47,059 nucleotides of DNA. Source: Alkalibacterium kapii. Its GTDB lineage: Bacteria > Bacillota > Bacilli > Lactobacillales > Carnobacteriaceae_A. Below, piece after piece: positions 44,100 through 47,059 of this stretch. Made by a program: the position numbers and the translations under genes. Below the pieces are notes generated by a model, which was not told the origin of the DNA, ran no database searches, and saw only the letters and a program-made list of their open reading frames with translations. Each line of letters opens with the position of its first letter. Positions within the stretch are counted from its first letter, which is position 1. The DNA lies in contig NZ_BJUY01000013.1 in the NCBI RefSeq assembly GCF_007988865.1, positions 1-47,059 on the forward strand, written 5' to 3'.

Positions 44100-44384
44100 A
44101 TGTTGAAAATGAATTTACAATTTTTTGCTACTAAAAAAGGTGGCGGTTCAACAACTAATGGTCGTGATTCACAGTCAAAACGTTTAGGAGCTAAACGTGG
44201 AGATGGACAAGTTGTTTCAGGTGGATCTATTTTATTCCGTCAAAGAGGAACAAAAATACATCCTGGCGAAAACGTAGGTCGAGGTGGAGACGATACATTA
44301 TTTGCTAAAGTTGACGGTATTGTCCGTTTTGAACGTAAAGGAAAAAACAAAAAGCAAGTGTCTGTTTATCCTGTAGCAAATTAA
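44100..44384 (+). CDS. rpmA: 50S ribosomal protein L27 with cleavable N-terminus
   Basis: A 94-residue L27, which reaches into the peptidyl transferase centre. It begins [16 protein letters not shown]: the LQFF-A site (residues 6-10) is where Prp removes the first nine residues in staphylococci, exposing the functional N-terminus. [17 protein letters not shown] follows as usual. I start at ATG 44100, with GGAGGTG (44085-44091) upstream; a TTG at 44094 is too close to it. A terminator follows. Confidence 0.97.
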   Translation: MLKMNLQFFATKKGGGSTTNGRDSQSKRLGAKRGDGQVVSGGSILFRQRGTKIHPGENVGRGGDDTLFAKVDGIVRFERKGKNKKQVSVYPVAN

Positions 44385-44398
44385 TTATCATATAATTT

Positions 44399-44436
44399 GG
44401 AATCATAAATCTTAAGGATTTTGATTCCTTTTTTTC
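44399..44436 (+). terminator. Intrinsic terminator after rpmA
   Basis: GGAATCA (44399-44405) pairs with TGATTCC (44422-44428), extended by AATC/GATT, with seven T after it. Confidence 0.87.
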
Positions 44437-44575
44437 TATCGTCATAACAATTATTATAAAGCGATGAGTTGTACATAAAATCGTTTTCCTGGTTTTATGA
44501 GAGTCATAGGGATGTCTGTGAACCATTTTCAGCTTTATATGGGTGCAACTGGAAAAAGTAGAAGGGGTTGTTGCA

Positions 44576-45583
44576 GTGGATTTAACGAAAGTAGAAAAAT
44601 TTTACACTGTGTTACTTGAATCAACAAACCTTCTAAAAGAAGAATTAGATACTTCTTTCATAGAAGCGTTTATTGAATCTGGAGAAAATATATTGGACAA
44701 CGGTACGATACAAGTAGAAAATAATGTACCGCTGCCAGAAACAAGAGAAAAGTTGAAAAAGTTATATGAATCGATAGCAATCGAAGAATTATCTCTGGAA
44801 GAAAAGAAAAAATCTGTACAGATGATACTGATCAATATGGTAAAAGAAGATCAGATGCAAATGAATCATCAGCCGACACCAGATGGGATAGGCGTGATAC
44901 TATCGCATTTTATCGACCTGTTTTTTGAAAAAGACACCTCTCTACACCTGGCTGATTTGTCAGTTGGGAGCGGGAACTTGCTCTATACAATATTTACAAC
45001 ACTTTCTTCAGATACAGATGACATAAAATTAACTGGAGTGGAGAATGATGAGCTGCTTATTGCACTAGCCTCGACTCTTTCTGCCCTTTTAAATATACCT
45101 ATAGAACTGATGCATCAAGATGCTTTGCAGCCTCTACTTTTAAACCCAGTTGATTTGGTGGTTTCAGACCTTCCAGTAGGATATTATCCAAAGCAAGTAA
45201 ACGAAGACCAATTTGACACGGCGTTTGAAGAAGGGCTTTCTTACAGTCATTATTTGCTCATGGAACAAGGGTTCAACTACTTGAAAGATGAGGGTTATGC
45301 TTTTTATGTCTTGCCAACAAGTGTATTTGAGGCTTCAGAAGTAAAAGGTTTATTGAGGTATATTCACAGTGTAGGCCATGTACAGGCAATCGTTCATATG
45401 CCACTGGAATGGTTCAGCTCAGAAAAATCAAGAAAATCATTGTTAATTGTACAGAAAAAAGGCGAAGAGAGTAAACAGGCTTCTGAAGTCCTAGTTGCTG
45501 ATGTTCCAAGTGTCAAAGATAAAAAAGCCTTCAATGCTTTCCTTTTAGAAATAAAACAATGGAAAGAAAAACAATCGATCTAG
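44576..45583 (+). CDS. Class I SAM-dependent methyltransferase, YtxK family
   Basis: A 335-residue protein related to adenine-specific DNA methylases. An N-terminal helical domain (about 1-95) precedes a Rossmann-type domain with motif I LADLSVGSGNLL, and motif IV reads SDLPVGYYP where a DNA methylase would have NPPF or DPPY. The family is conserved beside ackA in bacilli (YtxK in B. subtilis); its substrate is not known. I take GTG 44576, because GAAGGGG lies eight bases upstream; the GTG at 44543 has no ribosome site. It ends 17 bases before ackA. Confidence 0.85.
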   Translation: MDLTKVEKFYTVLLESTNLLKEELDTSFIEAFIESGENILDNGTIQVENNVPLPETREKLKKLYESIAIEELSLEEKKKSVQMILINMVKEDQMQMNHQPTPDGIGVILSHFIDLFFEKDTSLHLADLSVGSGNLLYTIFTTLSSDTDDIKLTGVENDELLIALASTLSALLNIPIELMHQDALQPLLLNPVDLVVSDLPVGYYPKQVNEDQFDTAFEEGLSYSHYLLMEQGFNYLKDEGYAFYVLPTSVFEASEVKGLLRYIHSVGHVQAIVHMPLEWFSSEKSRKSLLIVQKKGEESKQASEVLVADVPSVKDKKAFNAFLLEIKQWKEKQSI

Positions 45584-45600
45584 AATAAGGAGTGACTAAT

Positions 45601-46791
45601 ATGTCAAAAACTATCGCAATCAATGCAGGAAGTTCAAGTTTGAAATGGAAATTATTCACAATGCCTGAGGAAAGCGTCCTTGCTTCAGGAATCGTTGAGC
45701 GTATTGGATTGAACGATTCAATATTTACAATCAAATATAACGACGGGGAAAAATATGAAGAAATTGTTGATATTGATGATCATGAAATAGCTGTTGAAAT
45801 GCTATTGAAACAGTTGACAGAATTAGGTATCATCAATGACTTCAACGAAATAACAGGTGTTGGTCACCGGGTCGTAGCCGGAGGAGAAATTTTTCAAGAC
45901 TCTGCGCTTGTAACGGATGAAGTAATCGAACAAATTGAAAGTCTATCTGAATTTGCACCTTTGCATAACCCTGCTAACGCTACCGGAATAAAAGCGTTCA
46001 GAAAAATTTTACCTGATATCACTAGCGTAGCTGTTTTTGATACATCCTTCCACCAGACAATGCCTAAAGTAAACTATTTGTACAGCATTCCCTTAGAATA
46101 TTACGAAAAGTATAATGCGCGTAAATATGGTGCTCATGGAACAAGCCATAAATATGTTGCTTTTAGAGCAGCTGAAATGCTCGAAAAACCGATCGAAGAT
46201 TTAAAAATCATTACTTGTCATCTTGGTAATGGTGCTTCTATTACAGCGGTAGATGGTGGAGAATCAATCGATACGTCTATGGGATTCACTCCATTAGCAG
46301 GTGTAACAATGGGGACGCGTTCTGGAGACATCGATGCTTCACTGCTGCCATTCTTGATGGAAAAAGAAGGAATCGAATCGATCAATGATATGATTTACAT
46401 CCTTAACAATAAATCAGGGCTGAAAGGACTCTCAGGTATATCAAGTGACATGAGAGATCTTGAAGATGCTGAAGATACTAATGAACGTGCAGCCTTGGCC
46501 TTACGCATTTTCGAAGATAGAGTAGTGAAATACATCGGATCGTATGCAGCAGCGATGAATGGTGTGGATGCCATCGTATTTACTGCAGGTATTGGTGAGA
46601 ACGGTACTGAAACGCGTAAGAATATTATCGATCGAGTAACCTTCCTTGGTGCAAATATCGATGAAGAAAAAAATAACGTTAGAGGTAAAGAAAGAATAAT
46701 CTCTACAGAAGATTCTAAAGTAAGTGTTTTATTAGTACCGACGGACGAAGAAGTCATGATTGCTCGAGATGTTCAGAAATTCAGTAAATAA
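45601..46791 (+). CDS. ackA: Acetate kinase
   Basis: A 396-residue ASKHA-fold kinase that converts acetyl phosphate and ADP into acetate and ATP, the energy-yielding step of overflow and heterofermentative metabolism. Seen: INAGSSSLK near the start, [28 protein letters not shown] and GIGENG. Length is normal. ATG 45601 follows AAGGAGTG; a GTG at 45592 lies inside that site. It follows the YtxK-like methyltransferase gene, as in other Firmicutes, and is probably cotranscribed with it. Confidence 0.97.
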   Translation: MSKTIAINAGSSSLKWKLFTMPEESVLASGIVERIGLNDSIFTIKYNDGEKYEEIVDIDDHEIAVEMLLKQLTELGIINDFNEITGVGHRVVAGGEIFQDSALVTDEVIEQIESLSEFAPLHNPANATGIKAFRKILPDITSVAVFDTSFHQTMPKVNYLYSIPLEYYEKYNARKYGAHGTSHKYVAFRAAEMLEKPIEDLKIITCHLGNGASITAVDGGESIDTSMGFTPLAGVTMGTRSGDIDASLLPFLMEKEGIESINDMIYILNNKSGLKGLSGISSDMRDLEDAEDTNERAALALRIFEDRVVKYIGSYAAAMNGVDAIVFTAGIGENGTETRKNIIDRVTFLGANIDEEKNNVRGKERIISTEDSKVSVLLVPTDEEVMIARDVQKFSK

Positions 46792-46880
46792 ACTTTCAGT
46801 TAAGTCATTTACTTTTAAGCGTATCATTTAATTTATGAGACGACATCTTTTGATTACTGAAAAGACAATACTACTAAAAA

Positions 46881-46928
46881 AACAGCTGGCTTTCGTTCTA
46901 TTAAACGAAAACCAGCTGAATTTTTTTA
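46881..46928 (+). terminator. Intrinsic terminator after ackA
   Basis: CAGCTGG (46883-46889) pairs with CCAGCTG (46912-46918), with an inner TTTCGTT/AACGAAA pair and a run of seven or more T. Preceded by A residues, so it may work in both directions. Confidence 0.88.
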
Positions 46929-47059
46929 TAGTAAATAAAATTATAGTATTTGACAGAGCTATTTTTTAAAAAAAATCGATTTTTTAAGAGGTACTGAAAA
47001 AACACTCTGGCTTTTATAAAAGTGCAGACTCAGCATAGAGATTACCGGTGAGTTCGACA
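46929..47059. other. Window end, no gene recognised
   Basis: TTGACA (46950-46955) is a perfect -35, but no good -10 lies 16-18 bases downstream. The last 80 bases hold no clear open frame or hairpin; they may be the start of a leader that continues past the window. Confidence 0.3.

Noticed and set aside
46950-46955. A perfect TTGACA near the window end
   Set aside because: No acceptable -10 lies at 16-18 bases, so I do not call a promoter.
1-47059. CRISPR array, prophage, insertion sequences, tRNA or rRNA genes
   Set aside because: No regularly spaced repeats, phage or transposase proteins, or tRNA/rRNA signatures were found on reading the window.

Overview
The window is a stretch of core chromosome from a low-GC Gram-positive bacterium (Firmicutes). 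The gene order fits Lactobacillales, and a Carnobacteriaceae-type lactic acid bacterium is my best guess. That placement is inferred from synteny and protein style, without a search. Reasons: a Gram-positive dcw cluster with DivIB-type FtsQ, SepF, YlmG, YlmH and DivIVA ahead of ileS; three T-box leaders; an L27 with a cleavable N-terminus beside its protease Prp; an S4 without zinc cysteines; and mreBCD-minCD without minE. No sporulation gene, rRNA, tRNA, insertion sequence, prophage or CRISPR array was seen.

Layout. 1-900: a consensus promoter drives a YceD-family gene and rpmF. 1000-1370: a DUF3397 membrane protein. 1490-14383: the division and cell wall cluster mraZ-rsmH-ftsL-pbp2x-mraY, a terminator, then murD-murG-ftsQ(divIB)-ftsA-ftsZ-sepF-yggT-ylmH, followed by divIVA (14415-15062). 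15086-18114: an Ile T-box and ileS. 18166-20430: a minus-strand envelope-stress block (GlsB-like protein, TelA and XpaC homologues). 20590-22109: nudF, a small basic membrane protein in the position where streptococci carry macP, and mtnN. 22143-24616: a YktB-like protein, an O-acetyltransferase and a baeRF-like protein. 24725-26107: rpsD with its own leader, and a convergent free-methionine sulfoxide reductase. 26236-31042: ezrA, iscS-type desulfurase, thiI and tpx. 31060-35379: Val T-box, valS, a HAD phosphatase and radC. 35446-35792: a cold-shock gene, then about 0.8 kb without genes. 36624-40708: mreB-mreC-mreD-minC-minD. 40692-43181: a T-box-controlled amino acid ABC transporter. 43232-46791: rplU-prp-rpmA, a YtxK-like methyltransferase and ackA.

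How it fits together. Most of the window concerns growth and division. MraY, MurD and MurG make lipid II; PBP2x and MreBCD use or position it; FtsZ, FtsA, SepF, EzrA, FtsL and DivIB build the septum; MinCD and DivIVA place it. Translation genes (rpmF, rpsD, rplU, rpmA, ileS, valS) sit between these and carry RNA-level controls: T-boxes, an S4-type leader and an L21-type leader.

Most of this is conserved and ordinary. The points most worth a second look are: the transporter T-box whose specifier reads both AAC and CAC; the amber codon at the third codon of the permease in the same operon; the baeRF-like release-factor relative; the MacP-like small protein; a Tpx that lacks its resolving cysteine; and the long gene-free stretch before mreB, which contains an orphan terminator. 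I did not find a clearly new multi-gene system.
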